Shown here: positions 24,822-38,604 of the stretch, in pieces
Numbering within the stretch: position 1 is the first letter of the stretch
Layout of the letters: each line of letters begins with the position of its first letter
DNA from: Chrysomallon squamiferum
Taxonomy: Eukaryota > Mollusca > Gastropoda > Neomphalida > Peltospiridae
NCBI GenBank assembly: GCA_012295275.1
Contig: CM022676.1
Span: 1,508,510-1,572,509 of the forward strand
Direction: 5' to 3'
DNA: 64,000 nucleotides
Made by a program: the position numbers and the translations under genes
The notes under the pieces: model-generated
Database searches by the model: none
Seen by the model: only the letters and a program-made list of their open reading frames with translations
What the model was told of the DNA's origin: nothing

Positions 24822-25030
24822 GTTTATTATTATAATTCCTTTTTTTAATAAATAACATATTTAATTTAGTTTTCTTAGATAAATAAAATATTGGTTAATC
24901 TTTTTGTCTTTGATAGTGACAGACAGAAGCGAAAAGGAAAATGTGAAAATACTGCACACTTATGACAGACCTACACACCTACAGACCCCCACCCCACAGA
25001 CATACAGACACACAAAAAAAAACACCTGTA

Positions 25031-25033
<3 letters not shown>

Positions 25034-25076
<43 letters not shown>
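25034..25076. repeat. (CA)n microsatellite
   Basis: About 21 CA units after a stretch of imperfect cacctac/cagac repeats. Confidence 0.95.
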
Positions 25077-25081
<5 letters not shown>

Positions 25082-26229
25082 TGCAAAAATCTCAAAATTG
25101 TTAATCTTTACCAGCTAATGTGATATTGTGCCACCTCTGTAACACAAGTGACTGCAGTGAGACTGTATTCATGTCACCTGACATGTTTCAAGTGGCCCTG
25201 TTTGCAGGACACGTTTTGCTGTATTAAGCAATATTTTCTGTTTTTCCACCAGTTATGTCATTCATCTTGATTAATTATGCTGACATATCTCTTTATTATC
25301 CACATATTTCTTTTTATCCAGAAGGAAGTCTAGAAAAAAATATTCATTAAGAGAGCACTTCTCATTGGTCAGCTACCTTTAGATCAGTTGACATAACCTT
25401 GACCTTTTTATTTATAGTTATAACAGCCTTATTAATAATTTGTGTTTTGTTAGTTAATAATTTACTTTGAATAAAATAGACAGAGATAATGAATTGTTAA
25501 AAATGAGGGGGATTAAATAATTTGCAAGAAAAAGTAAAACAAACAGCATAAAAATATCACATAAAATGCATTTATAGCAGTAACAAATATAAGAAAGAGC
25601 TTTCTGTCAAGAAACAAAACTTGTGCATTTATCATATTTAAGATATGTGAGTGTAAACATTAAAATATATGATTTACATTCAAATTTTATCTGATTTCTC
25701 CTCAGTTTTTACTGTTTTTCATAAATATTTTGTCAACTGAGGCTTTTACAATGTCTAGTTTGTAGCGTTATCATTCCAAGTAATATTACTATAAATAAAG
25801 CATTGAAACCCTTCCAGTAAACATAAAGTTAAAAAACTGGCTTGGTGAGGGACGTGCACTAAACAATAGTGTTTTAAATAATGATATAATTCCAGATTAA
25901 AAAAATACAGTTCAAAAATAATATTAGTTATATTTTGCCAGTGCATATTAGTATATTTAATGTATAGTATTAAAACTCACATAAAGCAAAAACAGAACAC
26001 AACACTAACCCAGAAAATATTCACTTTAAATGCTATAGAGAAATGAACTTAATGAACAGATCAAAATTAACAACTGGAGATAATAACTTAATTCTAATTC
26101 AGTTTTAATTGGAAATAAATATGTCTTGATGTCAAATTTTAAATACATAAATTAACTGATTAAAATTAACAACAATGAGACAATAAATTAATATAACAAT
26201 TCACTGTTAATTGTAAATTAATTAACTGG

Positions 26230-26930
26230 TCACTGGTTGTCATTTAGACATCAATGTAAAACTGACCATCATGTGATGACATGACAAGAAGATAACTCTA
26301 ATGGACACATTATCCAGGCAAGCAATTGTTGTTTAGAGTTATCTCCAATTATCAAATTACTTCAGATCTGGGTTAACTGCTGAGCAAATATCACTGATTA
26401 TACCCATGCAGCTGACAAGGAAAATTGCCAATGGCGTTTACATCCAGCATGGTTAATTAACCTCACATGCCATGAAGCTAGAAGTGAACAGCATGGCAGG
26501 CAGCAATTAAAGTCTATTAATAATCAGTTCATGAGAACGCTTCGCAATTGTTTTAATTTGTACCAAGAAAACATCAACCAGCTTCTGTGCTTGGTTACGA
26601 AATAGGTGGGCGTTTTTGGGATGGGGGTTGCGGGGAAAAAAAGGACTAAGTACATTTTGATAGACATCTCAAGTTATTTTGATCATTCTCTGCTTTCACT
26701 TCACCAGCACTAGATAAATTAAGTGGAAGGTTACGTGTTATGTTAATTATAAAAACCGAGGCCGTGATTTCATGTGTGTCCACGGAAGTAGCTCTTAGAA
26801 CCCGACCCTGTTTAAAAGATTGTTTCAAGCTAATTACCAGGAACACACTGGTACCAGCTTCTCAGAGAGGTATTCTCATGCAAACAGACACCACCAGCTA
26901 ACAATGGCCACCATTGGGCTAAGTGGATAA
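26230..26930. other. non-repetitive, less AT-rich intronic island
   Basis: About 700 bp almost free of simple repeats, unlike its surroundings. It contains mixed GATA (ttatc, gataa), E-box, TAAT homeobox and GGAAG Ets-type words. No splice-bounded coding frame was found. High complexity inside a repeat-rich intron is what conserved enhancers look like, but conservation cannot be judged here. Confidence 0.3.
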
Positions 26931-27039
26931 GAATTATTAAAAATATTCTGTTTATTGTTTGTAAGAGATTAGTTTTTTATCTTTCATATTTTCATTATTT
27001 TATTTTTTAGATAATGAACAGTTCATGAGAATTTTGTGG

Positions 27040-27200
27040 GAAAGAGCAATAACTCATGCTTATGCACCGGCTTCAGCCTTCAAAGGCCAGAGGTTCAATT
27101 CACATTAGGCAAGCATCAGCTTAATACCTCAGAATGGTATGTTCTCAGCTGATGTAACAAACATTGTTTTCCTGTCTGTAGGAATATTACAAAATACCCC
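27040..27200 (+). mobile_element. probable tRNA-derived SINE remnant
   Basis: The plus strand carries a tRNA-like head with an aataactcatgcttatgcacc block in the A-box position, then ccagaggttcaattcac, a good RNA polymerase III B box (ggttcaattc at 27092-27101). Spacing of the two blocks is tRNA-like. The tail continues to a cctgtctgtagg block. No target duplication was identified. Confidence 0.45.
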
Positions 27201-28325
27201 TCTTACTGCAAATAATAAATACATGAATAACAGTGTCTAAAAATAAATGAATGATAAGTGATGATAAATGAATTTTTAATTCTACATTTTCACATGACCT
27301 CAAAATATACTTTATTAATCTTTGGGCAACTTTAGCGAATTCCCTTGAAACTGTAAGTGACCATGGCAGTTACAAAATATCAAGTTATAACAGAATCTCT
27401 AGTTTTTAATCTCTTCTACAATACCTGAGTTTGCCTTTGTTTATCATTTTTGTTCTCAGATTATGATATCAGTATCAGGACCGAAAAGATTCCTGATATC
27501 CAATCATAAGAACTTTAAAATAACAGAGTTTATTAAATGTTCATGTCTTTTATAAGATATTCATGAATATATTTTTTTGATCGAGTTGAAAATTAACTGC
27601 TTAAAATAAAACATGGAAATGTGACAAAGAATAATTATTTCTTGGTTTATCTAAAATGGAATTAAAATGTGTTTGTTTTTGTTGCAGGATTCACAATATG
27701 ATGAATTATCACTATGTGTGTTAGAAGTCTGGTTTGTGTGGTTATATATGTTCTATCTAATTCAAACATTAAATCATTCTACAAGTGTGACTTTTTATAC
27801 ATACCATTTTTAATTCATACAATTAAAATTATTCTACAAGTGCGACCGTTTATGACCTGATTTTATCACTTTAAAGGTGTCAGCAGTTTTAATAGTAAAG
27901 ATGATAAATTTAAATGTCAACTGCAACACAGACGTCTCACATCTACAACGCTGGGAAAACACGACATCTGTCAGCAGCTATGAGTTACTCAAACTTGATT
28001 TAAACTGAGTTTTAACAGTTGTAATAGTTGTAGAGTCAAGCTCATATATATACTATCACATTTATATTTTATAATCTATTTCTCTGGCTTTAAGCAGTGA
28101 CATTTTTTAGTAAGATAGATTTCTTGAAAAAATGTTATTACAAATTTTTAACTTTTTTTTATTTTTAAGTCTTCTTTTAATCTTTTTATTTATTTATTCA
28201 TTTATTTTACAAAATATCAGTTTATTTTGTTGACCTTTGTTTATTCTCTTTTAATTTTCCTAGTTTAATTTCTGCTTTTTTAATCACCTCTTTTTCTTGG
28301 AGATAAAAAAAGAAAGAATTGGTTT

Positions 28326-28680
28326 GTTTGTGTGTATGTGTGTGTCTGTGTGTGTGTGTGTATGTGTTGTGTACTTAACATACACATACTCTTTTTGTCA
28401 ATTCTGATTTACAAAATTTTATGAAGTAATAATTTCTTATTTATTTAAAAAAAATAAGATATCCATAAATATTTTCATATCTGTTAGTTTATTGTGTGAG
28501 AATGAATACATCTGTGTGTGTGTGTTTTTCCAACTGTATGTGTTTATGTACGAGTGTCTATTTATATGTATGTACATGTTTATAGATGTATGCATGTTTT
28601 TTTTTTGTATGTGTGTTTTTTATGTCTGTATGTGTGTATTTATGTGTTTGTGTATATATGTGTGTGTATATAATCTATTA
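28326..28680. repeat. GT/AT-rich degenerate satellite
   Basis: Interrupted GT and TGTATG runs (28326-28370 and 28500-28670). The cysteine/valine-rich open frame through it is a microsatellite artefact. Confidence 0.85.
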
Positions 28681-28989
28681 TGTTATCACACACAATGTCT
28701 GCATTGACACACATTTCATAAATTTATATAAATATTACACAACATCCGACCAAGCTTAACCAATACAATCACCAGTGTTATTTACAGACAGAAACAAGTT
28801 TGCTCAGTTTTAAATATAAATATCACAACATAAAACTGAATATAAATAATATAGTAATTTATACAGAGGTGGCTAACTGTACTTTTTCTTTTTTAAGTTT
28901 TATGTAAAAAATTACTTCACTCAAGTCACCTAACCTGTAGCTTTTTTATTCTCCTTTCAAACTGAAGAGGCTCTAGAAGACTGACTCTC

Positions 28990-29193
28990 TCTGTCTCACA
29001 CACAGGCACACACTCTCTCTGTCTCTCTCTCACACACACAGGCACACACTCTGTGTCTCTCTCACACACACAGGCACACACTCTCTCTGTCTCTCTCTCA
29101 CACACACAGGCACACACACTCTCTCTCTCTCTCTCACACACACAGGCACACTCTCTGTCTCTCACACAAACACACACACGCACACTCACCTTT

Positions 29194-29227
<34 letters not shown>
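28990..29227. repeat. compound CT/CA tandem repeat ending in (CT)n
   Basis: Higher-order repeat of ctctctgtctctctct, cacacacacaggcacacac blocks, about five units, then a run of CT to 29227. Open frames on both strands come from the even-numbered dinucleotide repeats. Confidence 0.95.
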
Positions 29228-29231
<4 letters not shown>

Positions 29232-29775
29232 CACACAAACATATACAAACCCAGACAGACAGACACATTAATATACATTAATATAATAACCACAACAATG
29301 TTATTTTGTTTATAATGCAGTTTATGAGTATAAAAATTATTGTCTCTGAATATTTGCTGATACAACTTATTATCTTGACCACTGTACTGAACATCCCAAC
29401 CATTGCAATCTCATTATTTAAACAGTTTACAACTTAACTATTTAAAATGAATTCTCTTTTGCAGCACATCAGGGAAACTTTATTCTGTTAGTTACTATAT
29501 CAACCTATTAAATTTTCTGTTTTATTATTATGTTAAATTTTATAACACAACTAAAATTTGTCTATAAAAAAAGATATATATATATATATATCAGTTCACT
29601 AGCTTTTCATAATATCTATTGATAAACTGCTGTTATAGTTGCTTTCCCTTTTTTAAATTTGATGACAGTACCATTAATTTCAGTTGTTTTTTATTTAGGT
29701 ATATTTTTATTTAGATGTACGTAATGTTTAGGAGTAACATATCTGTGTGTATTTTTTGAAGTATTTGTACAAGTT

Positions 29776-29777
29776 AG

Positions 29778-29810
<33 letters not shown>
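29776..29810. repeat. (AT)n microsatellite
   Basis: About 17 TA units. Confidence 0.95.
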
Positions 29811-29812
<2 letters not shown>

Positions 29813-31979
29813 CTAACAATACATATAACTATAGCAACTAATTATTTATCAGATAAGATGCATTCCTGTGTCTTTATAAATGTAATTAGACAGACAGATA
29901 TACAAACACATCTTTTCACCAGTTTTCTTTTTTTACTAACACTGTTATTTATTTATTTGTATAAACAAATCTATGAAGATCATTGAATGTGATATTTCCA
30001 AATGTTTTCATACCAAATTATCTTCTTTAGAGCTAATAACCCATCTGAAACAGATCAGAAGGTTTTTTTAGAAAACATACAGCACTTATTACTTTTGAAA
30101 TAAAAATGGCTGTAATTGGTGACCAAAAGAGACCTTTGTGGTGCTTCTATTTTTGGAAACGTGGACTTTTAACATGTGGTTGTCATCTTTATCCTGTAAT
30201 CATGTTAATAATTATTATTTTATAATCATTATTCTTGAATTTATACATCCCTGTTCATCAACAGTTATTAGTTTCACCATAAATTAATCTGTTAAATGAC
30301 TGCTGTTTCAGTTGTGATGGTGGTATATTATAATTAATACATCGCATTAGATGTTGTTAGTTTCACTGTAGGGACCCTCATGAGAAGGAATGAAATTGAG
30401 GACAAACTTGTAGGTCATTCACAGCAGATAACAAATTTATGAATGAAGCTGAAGCAGCTTTTAGTGGGAGTGAGGTGACCCACTTGAAAGGTCATTACCA
30501 TGGTTACCATCCATGTTAACAGGTTGCCAGCTGTGTTACCATGACTTCAGATATCATTGAGAAAAGTGGCAAGTTTTAAAAAAAGAAAAAATAAGAAAAC
30601 TACAGGCAATGAAAGTTTTATCTGATCGCTATTCAATTCTTCGGCTTAAGAGATTCATTTTATTAATTCATGTGGAAATTTTTTTTATCTCATTTTACTT
30701 TTTAATTTTTTTCTTGCTTTTTTTTTTTGCCTTTACTGCAAGGATCACCTGGCTTATTCAAGTGCGTAATTCTCAGAACATGAAAAAAGATTTTAAAAAG
30801 AAAAGAAATACTAGATGAAAAGATTAAATATACAGAAGAGAAGTAACAACAGAATTTATGGATTTAAGATTATGGTTTCTGCCTTTTAATTATCTGTTAC
30901 TAGTAAAAATAGAAATAAAAACTATATATAAAAATTAAAATGATTTTTAAGAAGACATTGCAATAGAATTTTTTTTCCATTTATAAATAGGTTTCATCTA
31001 TTTATACATTTAATAAAAATACTCTTTTTTCTTTTCAACATTTATTTTTGAATTTAGCACATATTCAGGTTTAAGTAAGACAATTCTTAAATTTATCTTG
31101 GATTCATGTTTAAATCTATTTTACATTTATTTTTAAATTTACTTCAGATTCTTCTCTGTGTATGAATAACAAAACTTCAAAGTTATTTATCTACAGTGTA
31201 TAAAAATGGCTTTTTAATGAGAATTATTACTGGAGCATAAAAGTAATTTTAAAATATAAGATAATATAAAAAGACAAGATATTAAATAAAGAAGAGATTT
31301 GCAGAAAATACTCTGTCTGTAAGAAGTGTGATAGCTGTGTGTGATAGGTTATCACAACTGTGACATGCAGATTAAACGTCCCAAAGTCCACTGAGGAAAT
31401 AACCAAACACAGCTCTACAGCAATAAAAATAACTGTTTAATTTCAAATATTATTTTTGACATAGGCTAAATATGTTTATTTACATAAACATTTCTGATTT
31501 TAATCGTATCACTAAAATTTAAAGCTACTTTGATACTTCAAAAAAGACTTTCATTTTTGTTAATTAATTAATTCTGTGATTATGTTTTTTAGAACATTTT
31601 TTTTAGCACATATTACATCATTTGACAAAGATGCAGAGTAAAACTGGTTTCAGTGGGATATGTAATCTAACTTTAACACATGAGAGAGAGGGAGATGGTT
31701 TAAGTTATTCCAGTTGTAATTCTCATTCAAATGTCTGTCATCATTTTTTTATTAATTTTTTTTTATAATGAAAAATGTCAGCCTCTCCCATACTTATTAT
31801 TTTATTATTAGCAAAGAAAGGTAACGAGAAACCAATAAAACAATATTTTAATGCAAATCCCTAATTTTTTTTTTTTTTATTATTTTTAAAATATATATTA
31901 ATTTTTTTACTTCAAACTAAAATGGTCATTATGAGGACATCACCATACCTTAGGCAAAGCTATTTCTGACAATGATTAA

Positions 31980-32278
31980 TAGTGTATGACTATTTATTAC
32001 CTAGTTAGATACACAAAGTTATAAATATTCATTACCTAGTCAGAGATATAGCTGTATGGATATTAATTATTTAGTAAGTGATGTAAATTTATAAATATTC
32101 ATTACCTAGTCAAAGATAGAGCAGCATAACATTAATTTCCTAGTAAGTGATGTAGCGCTGTGAATATTCTTTACCTTGTCAGAAGATAAATATTCATTAC
32201 CTAGTAAACTGATAAATATTTATATACTTTTGTATCTTTGACTAGGTAATGAATATTCAGCACCTAGTCAGTGACATA
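31980..32278. repeat. degenerate tandem array with an inverted unit
   Basis: Five or six copies of a roughly 50-bp unit containing aatattcattacctagtca run 31985-32215. At about 32231-32254 the unit appears reversed (tctttgactaggtaatgaat), so the array can fold on itself. Confidence 0.8.
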
Positions 32279-35200
32279 AAAATATTATTACTTTAAACAG
32301 AAACTCTATGATAGCCATTACAATTAATTTATTCAGTTTTGTTGTGAAGATTTATAAAAAAAAAAAAACGCTCAGTACATTTTAACAAATAATTAACCCA
32401 TTGCATGTCAACATAACCTTACTCTTATTAAATTCATTCATGGACACACATGACTGAGTAAGCAAACAGAACTAAGAAAAGGCATTCAACCATGACAGGT
32501 CTCACATTTTTCTGAATGTTTCTGTGTAAGTTAAAAATCACAACACATCACATCACAAAGTATCAAGTTTACCAGTCTGAACTGTTAACTGTTCATGTGC
32601 TGTATTTAATATAAAAAAAATGATATAAACAATATACCTTGTATATGCAGGCACACCACTTTAAATTCTGTACATGCTAAATAAATGAAATAAAAGATAT
32701 TTATAATCAAGATAAAATGATATAAAATATCATATATTTCTGATAGAATGTAACTTAACCTTTAGAGCAGAACAAAACAAAAAAAATTAAATAAAGAAAA
32801 TTCTTAAACAACACAAAAATAATCACATATAGTCCTATAAAATAAACGTTATCCTTTGTGCTATGAAAAAGGACGTTTTGATAAGAATATTAGAAAATTA
32901 TGACAGAGCTGTTACAAGCAATAGTTAACATTTTACAGGTTAATCTAGATGATCAATATTTCAAACCACAATGAAAGCTACAGGACGTAACTGTTAACCC
33001 TTTATATGCCACAAAAGTCAATGCTGAATATCAAAACAGAAATGTAGATTCTTAATGTACTGCAAACCACAACAAAAGTAACAGTAGACATTTTATGAAC
33101 CATATTATTACACTGATTTGTCAAACAAGAAAAGAACAATGTATTAAAATAACAGATTACCAATGATAATTATTTCCCTTTAACAGTTCCATCGAAATGT
33201 TCAAATAAAACACCCACACAGACACACTGAAACACAGTCACACTCAAACATACATATATATACACAAACACCCACATACACACACTCACTAATACATAAA
33301 AAAGCACACACTAACACACACACAGTATTCTCTATTCCAGAAATATCACTGTTGGCCTGTTTACTGTTGGCCTGTACCTGAGGATGGAGACATTGCAGTT
33401 ACTGGAGAAACACAAAGATAGGAGTCTCTCAGCAGTCTCCGGTTTGCTTGTCATGTTTGTCTAGTAAAATCTATTTACAAGGTGGACTTGGTTTATTGTT
33501 TTACTAGCCCAGACACTTTTCTTTGTAGCCAGTGACATGAAGAACTCAGCACAGTTCCTGGTTCCGCCAAAATAAACATTCATTTTTGGATTACAGCATC
33601 TTGAACTGCTTAGATGACACTTTCCATACACACAGTCTTATTTTTGACTTGGCTACAGTTTCTGGAAGATATTACAGTGACATTCAGTTTCAGACTTTTG
33701 TGTGGTTTTCAAGTTCATTTGAAACAAAGAAATTTTAAAATAAACTTTATCGAGATAGCATATCTATGTATATATGTGTTCTGTTTGCATGTGTCTCTGT
33801 GTGTGTTTATCAGTTCATGAACTTGTGTAGATATGTGCATATATGAAGGTGCATTTGTAGGTGCATGTGGACATGCATGTGTTTTAATATCATTGAGAAC
33901 ATCATTTTGTGAAGGTTTTATCAAAATTTACTTACATCATTAGTTACAGTTTAATGAGAAATAAAAGAATATAAGCCTTATAATATATCATTATATGTGA
34001 AGTCTGTATATTTATATGCATTAAATAAATTAATTTGGAGGTATTAAAGCTAATATGTTTAGTTGTTTTTTTATGTATGTTTAATTATTATTATTATTAT
34101 TATTCAAGTAAAACTGATTATGCTAGAATGGACATTAATAAAGAAGATTTAAAATAAAGGCAGATTGTATCTGTGTTCAGCTTTGTTCAAACTGATAAAT
34201 ATGTCATCTTACAAGAGAAAAGTCTTTCAGAATATTCTACAAATAAACACACAAAACACAAAATAAAAACCTTTCACATTTTACCAAGCTCCATTAAAAC
34301 TGCTATAAATTTTACATTATACAATCCTGTCTCCATGACAACATCAACCTCTGCTCCATGTTGGATGTGAAGGTATTAACTGTAATGTTTAACTACTGAA
34401 AATGCACTTCACAAAATTTAAGTATAAAAAGCAATAAAAAACGTTTTTTTATTTATTTTGCTATCTCCTGACCGTTTCACCTTTAGTGTTTGTAGTTGTT
34501 TATCATTTTAATATCTTTTCATGAAAAGAATATATTTCAAAAGAAATTCAAAACTGAATGTATTAATATGCTTAAAACAGTAGTTTCTGTTTTGACACAA
34601 TATATTTAACAAAAAAAGTTGTGAGTTTTTTGGTTCATAATGTAATTATCCCCAAAAATGTATACAGTTATCAACAGTCTGTTGTTTTGCTAATAAAGTG
34701 TTACCTTAGTGTGAAGTATTTTTAAATTACCTATATAATCTGTGCTTATTGTTTTTAGCAAACAGATGTTCTTTTCACAGTCAGTATATGAAATAAAACA
34801 AATGAATGTAACAATATTTTTTACTTTTATTTAGAATCACAATTCTATATAACATTTTTTTTTTTAACGTATATATATATGTGTGTATGTGTGTCCATTA
34901 ATAAAATAAAACTTACTAAATTTTAAAATTTATCTTGATAATATTTCATACTTTCATATTTTGGCTAAGTCAAAAACAGCAAAGTCATGTTCATTATCTT
35001 TTGTTCAGTTTTTTTTATGTTTGCTGTGAACTGAACCAGTCAAAGGATTCATAATTATTTTTTAACAAAGAAGATTTATAAATCTGTAAAATTCACATTG
35101 CTCCATAACACAAAAGCATTTTTTAATATACCTAATTACATCCAATTACAGTGTTTGTTATTCTTCTTTCAAAGGGAAACTATTTCATGATCTCAAATGT

Positions 35201-36757
35201 TTTTATTTTGCAGTGTATAAATGAGAACAAATTATTTTCCTTATCACATCTCTGTTAGTGATAACAAGTAATAAGCAGAGAGAATCCTGGTGCCAATTAG
35301 TAGAGCTAATAATTTCAGCCAGATACCATAATGAACAGACTGTAACAACATAGTTTACTTTGTAGATAAACAACTGCTTAACAAAAACAAGATTTTATAT
35401 CAGACAATCTATTTGAGATTGTGAAAACCTGTGTGTGTATTTGTCTGTGTGTGTGTGTATGTGTGTGAGTGTGTGTATATGTGTTTGTATGTGTTCATGT
35501 GTATGTATATAACTTGTTTTGTGTACTATGCATACTTTTGTTTATTTATTTATTTATTAATATTTACAATAACACTAATGTTTATACTATAATAATATTT
35601 ATTAAATAGATAAAATTTACATAGAAGAACAACAGTTTCAAGAATTTCCTTTAATTTGTTGTTTAGAAAATATAACCAAAAGCTATTAACTAACAAACAA
35701 ACCCTGGTTTATAATTGAATCAGGTTAAAGAAAATATTTACTTTTCCTGTTGAAATAGCTTGAAATAGTTCCTCCTTTGTCAAAGATTCTTCTGTTTGTT
35801 TTACATGTCAAAGATTCAAAAATCAATATTTTTCTTCTTCTTCTGGTATTTTAAACAGTAAATATTAACTTTATTGAAATAGCTGAGTGGAAATCACAGA
35901 TCAACTAGAAAAATTCTTAATTTGCTTAAAGCAGGGCTGATATTTTGGTGTGTGTGTGTGTGTGTCCCCCATGTAGGATATAACTTGTAGTGTAACAAAC
36001 TGTTAAACATGTTTCATTTTATTTCTGTAAACATAGAAGTTTCATTTGTAATAGAAAATCTGCAGTATATTTTTCAGTTTAATAGTAAGGAGAATGGCAA
36101 ATTTGTTTATAATTAGTAACTAATATGAAGGAGATTATGGTATGCAACTAATTTCTATGAAAGCGATTCTAACAAAATTAAAATTACTCTTATTATTACT
36201 TTTAATAAAGATCTGTTCTGCTTAAGCAATATATTAGAGGTAGAGGTTGTCAGTTTTGAAAAACAAGGTCAAATATTTGATTTTAAAAAAAGAAAGAGAA
36301 TTAATGAATTAACTGGTATAATAATCTATGTACTGTAGTACAGGTCATGAAAATAAATCTTTAAAGAAATTAATTAAGTCAAGGACATCTCTTGTCTTAA
36401 CATTTCAATTTTATGACATTAATTTCATTTTTCCTATCAGAATATTTATTTTTAATCCTCAGTTCAACTGACAATCTCTAATTGATTTACAAAAACAAAT
36501 TAAAAGCTGTTCACGAATTGACATTTCCTCACACATTCTACAAATCCCTCTTACCACATTTTCACAAGCTGTTACAATGAGAATGACATCGTCATGGTTG
36601 ACTGCACACTGAGGTGACACCCAGCACTTGTCCATTGTCATGGTCAAGCACCAGGATCTAGAATGGTCACTGTGATTTACAAATCTCATTGTTAACTTCA
36701 TCAATCTTATTGTCATTAAAGACTTAACAGATCATGTGACCATGGGAAAATACTCAC

Positions 36758-36787
36758 CCTGGGGTGTTTGTGTAGGTCCTTGTTTTA
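36758..36787 (-). CDS. ets1/2: candidate 30-nt micro-exon of the ets gene
   Basis: Minus-strand block of 30 bases with acceptor cataacctgtag and a strong donor CAGG|GTGAGTATT. It is symmetric phase 1: it completes a G-ending codon to Val, encodes KQGPTQTPQ, and leaves with G. It lies between the 39375-39513 exon and the 3860-3982 exon and would add ten residues without changing frame. The TQTP motif adds one possible proline-directed phosphorylation site close to the known MAPK site. The acceptor has a poor pyrimidine tract and the exon is too short for coding statistics, so this rests on the donor and phase only. Confidence 0.35.
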
Positions 36788-38572
36788 CTACAGGTTATGG
36801 TCCAGTTGTGAAAACATCGGAGTAATATGAGATGGGTCAGGGAACAAATGTGGTTTTTCTTTTTTTAGTTTGTTCTTGTTTTGTTTTTTGTCTCATTTAT
36901 TTTATTTAACAAGATGAATTCTTATTCTTATATGTCTCAAATTCATTACAATAAAATGATAAGAAGAAAAACTGGCAGGATTTTGTGTATATAGTTTCTA
37001 TAGCATTTGTGGATTTTTATGGGTTGGTTTGTTGGGGGTTTTGTTTTGTTTTATTTATTTTGTTGTTGTTTTTAAATAAAAAAAGAATATATATAAATAG
37101 GTTTATAAGAACAACAATAACAAAAGTAGAAGAAATCTGGTCAAGATGAGCAGGCAGGTGCTAATTATAAATTAATTAATTTCTGTAGATGAAATTCAGT
37201 ACTGATACAACTTTTCACTGCTTTGCAATCAGCACAATCAAATTTATAAAAATACTGCACAGACTACTGGATCACAAAACAAAATAATCTTAAATAATTG
37301 GGCCAAGATTGTCAACAATTTTGTCAACACAGTAAAAAAATGTCAACAACGTTGAACACAATTGTTCGGAAAGAAAAATGTTCTGATTTGGCCTTGTCCA
37401 AGATTCATGTTTATTCTCTAAATATGTTAAGAACACAAGAAAACAAGTTTGGAAAACGCCCTCTTGTTTTAGTCTTAAAGTCTTTCTGCACTGCTTATAC
37501 CACCTAGCTAAGCCCTGAATACTAAAATTAAAATAAATTTTTTATAGCAAAAATAAAATAAATTTAAACACATTGTTACTTTTGGTAAATTTGTCTTCAA
37601 ATACTATATAAATTATTTTTCTTATTTTTTTTTTATTTTTATTTTTTTGAATATATACATAAAAATTAATATGTGTTTAAAATAAATCAGTACTGATAGT
37701 GTTACACTGGAAAAATTATATTATTTTAATTTGTTTATATTTTATAATACTGTAGTTTGGAAGCTTTATTTTCTTTCCAGTGTCTTTTGAAATAATTTAG
37801 AAGCTTTACATTACCTATTTTAAATTTCATATTAATCACAGAGGTACACTAATAACAAAATATTTATAAATATACAGGGTTTGCAAATCTGCACCGAAGT
37901 ATTTTCACTTAACCAAAAACACAATTGACCAGACTGAGAGTAAATGTAGAATATTAACAACAGTTTAAACTGCTGAGATATTTATTCATTACTGAAAACA
38001 ACAAGTTAGTTGTTTATAGCTTGTTCATGTGCATATGTTTTCAAACAGATATGTCTTTTTACTGTAAAGAATGCGTTTGAATCCAGATCAACTATTTATT
38101 ATATTTACTGTTCAATAGTGTAAATAAATGCAGTCCCTCTCTCACTAACACACACATACATATTTATATACAATAGAAAATTCAGTTTTATATACAGAAT
38201 TTCTGCCATATCAGAAGTAAGTTTCACATTGACTCAAACACCAGTTTAACACAGACACCAATTAATCATTTTAAATATTTAACCTCTCATCTGAACTTTA
38301 TGGGCGTAACAAAATAATGTTAGAAATAAAAAATATTATTTATGCTAACAATACTGATTATGATGATGTTGGTAACATAGTAAGCTGTCTCTCTATAAGC
38401 AGTATAATATTCTGAATCAAGTATAAAAGTCTTTCCATAAGCTCTCTATAATTCATGTATAAATCTGTATATCTATAAGCTCTCTATGATACATTGTTTG
38501 TCAAGTACAAATCTTATCTGTGTCTGTGAGTGTGAGTGTGAGTGTGAGTGTGTGTGTGTGTGTATGTGCATG

Positions 38573-38604
<32 letters not shown>

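Larger units (their letters stand above)
19249..36757 (-). other. ets intron, segment C (19.25-36.76 kb)
   Basis: No supported exon. Contents in order: AT run (19388-19412), GAT-rich patch (19.96-20.14 kb), the long inverted repeat (20.25-22.44 kb), a 60-bp tandem (23.3-23.5 kb), poly-T (24.8 kb), CA tract (25.0 kb), a non-repetitive island (26.23-26.93 kb), a SINE-like remnant (27.04 kb), GT/CT-rich satellites (28.3-29.3 kb), an AT run (29.78 kb), a tandem/inverted array (31.98-32.28 kb), a less AT-rich patch (33.34-33.65 kb) and GT-rich DNA (35.43-35.52 kb). Confidence 0.6.

Noticed and set aside
28926-29271. Open frames on both strands across the CT/CA array
   Set aside because: Dinucleotide repeats read open in all frames and there is no other coding signal.
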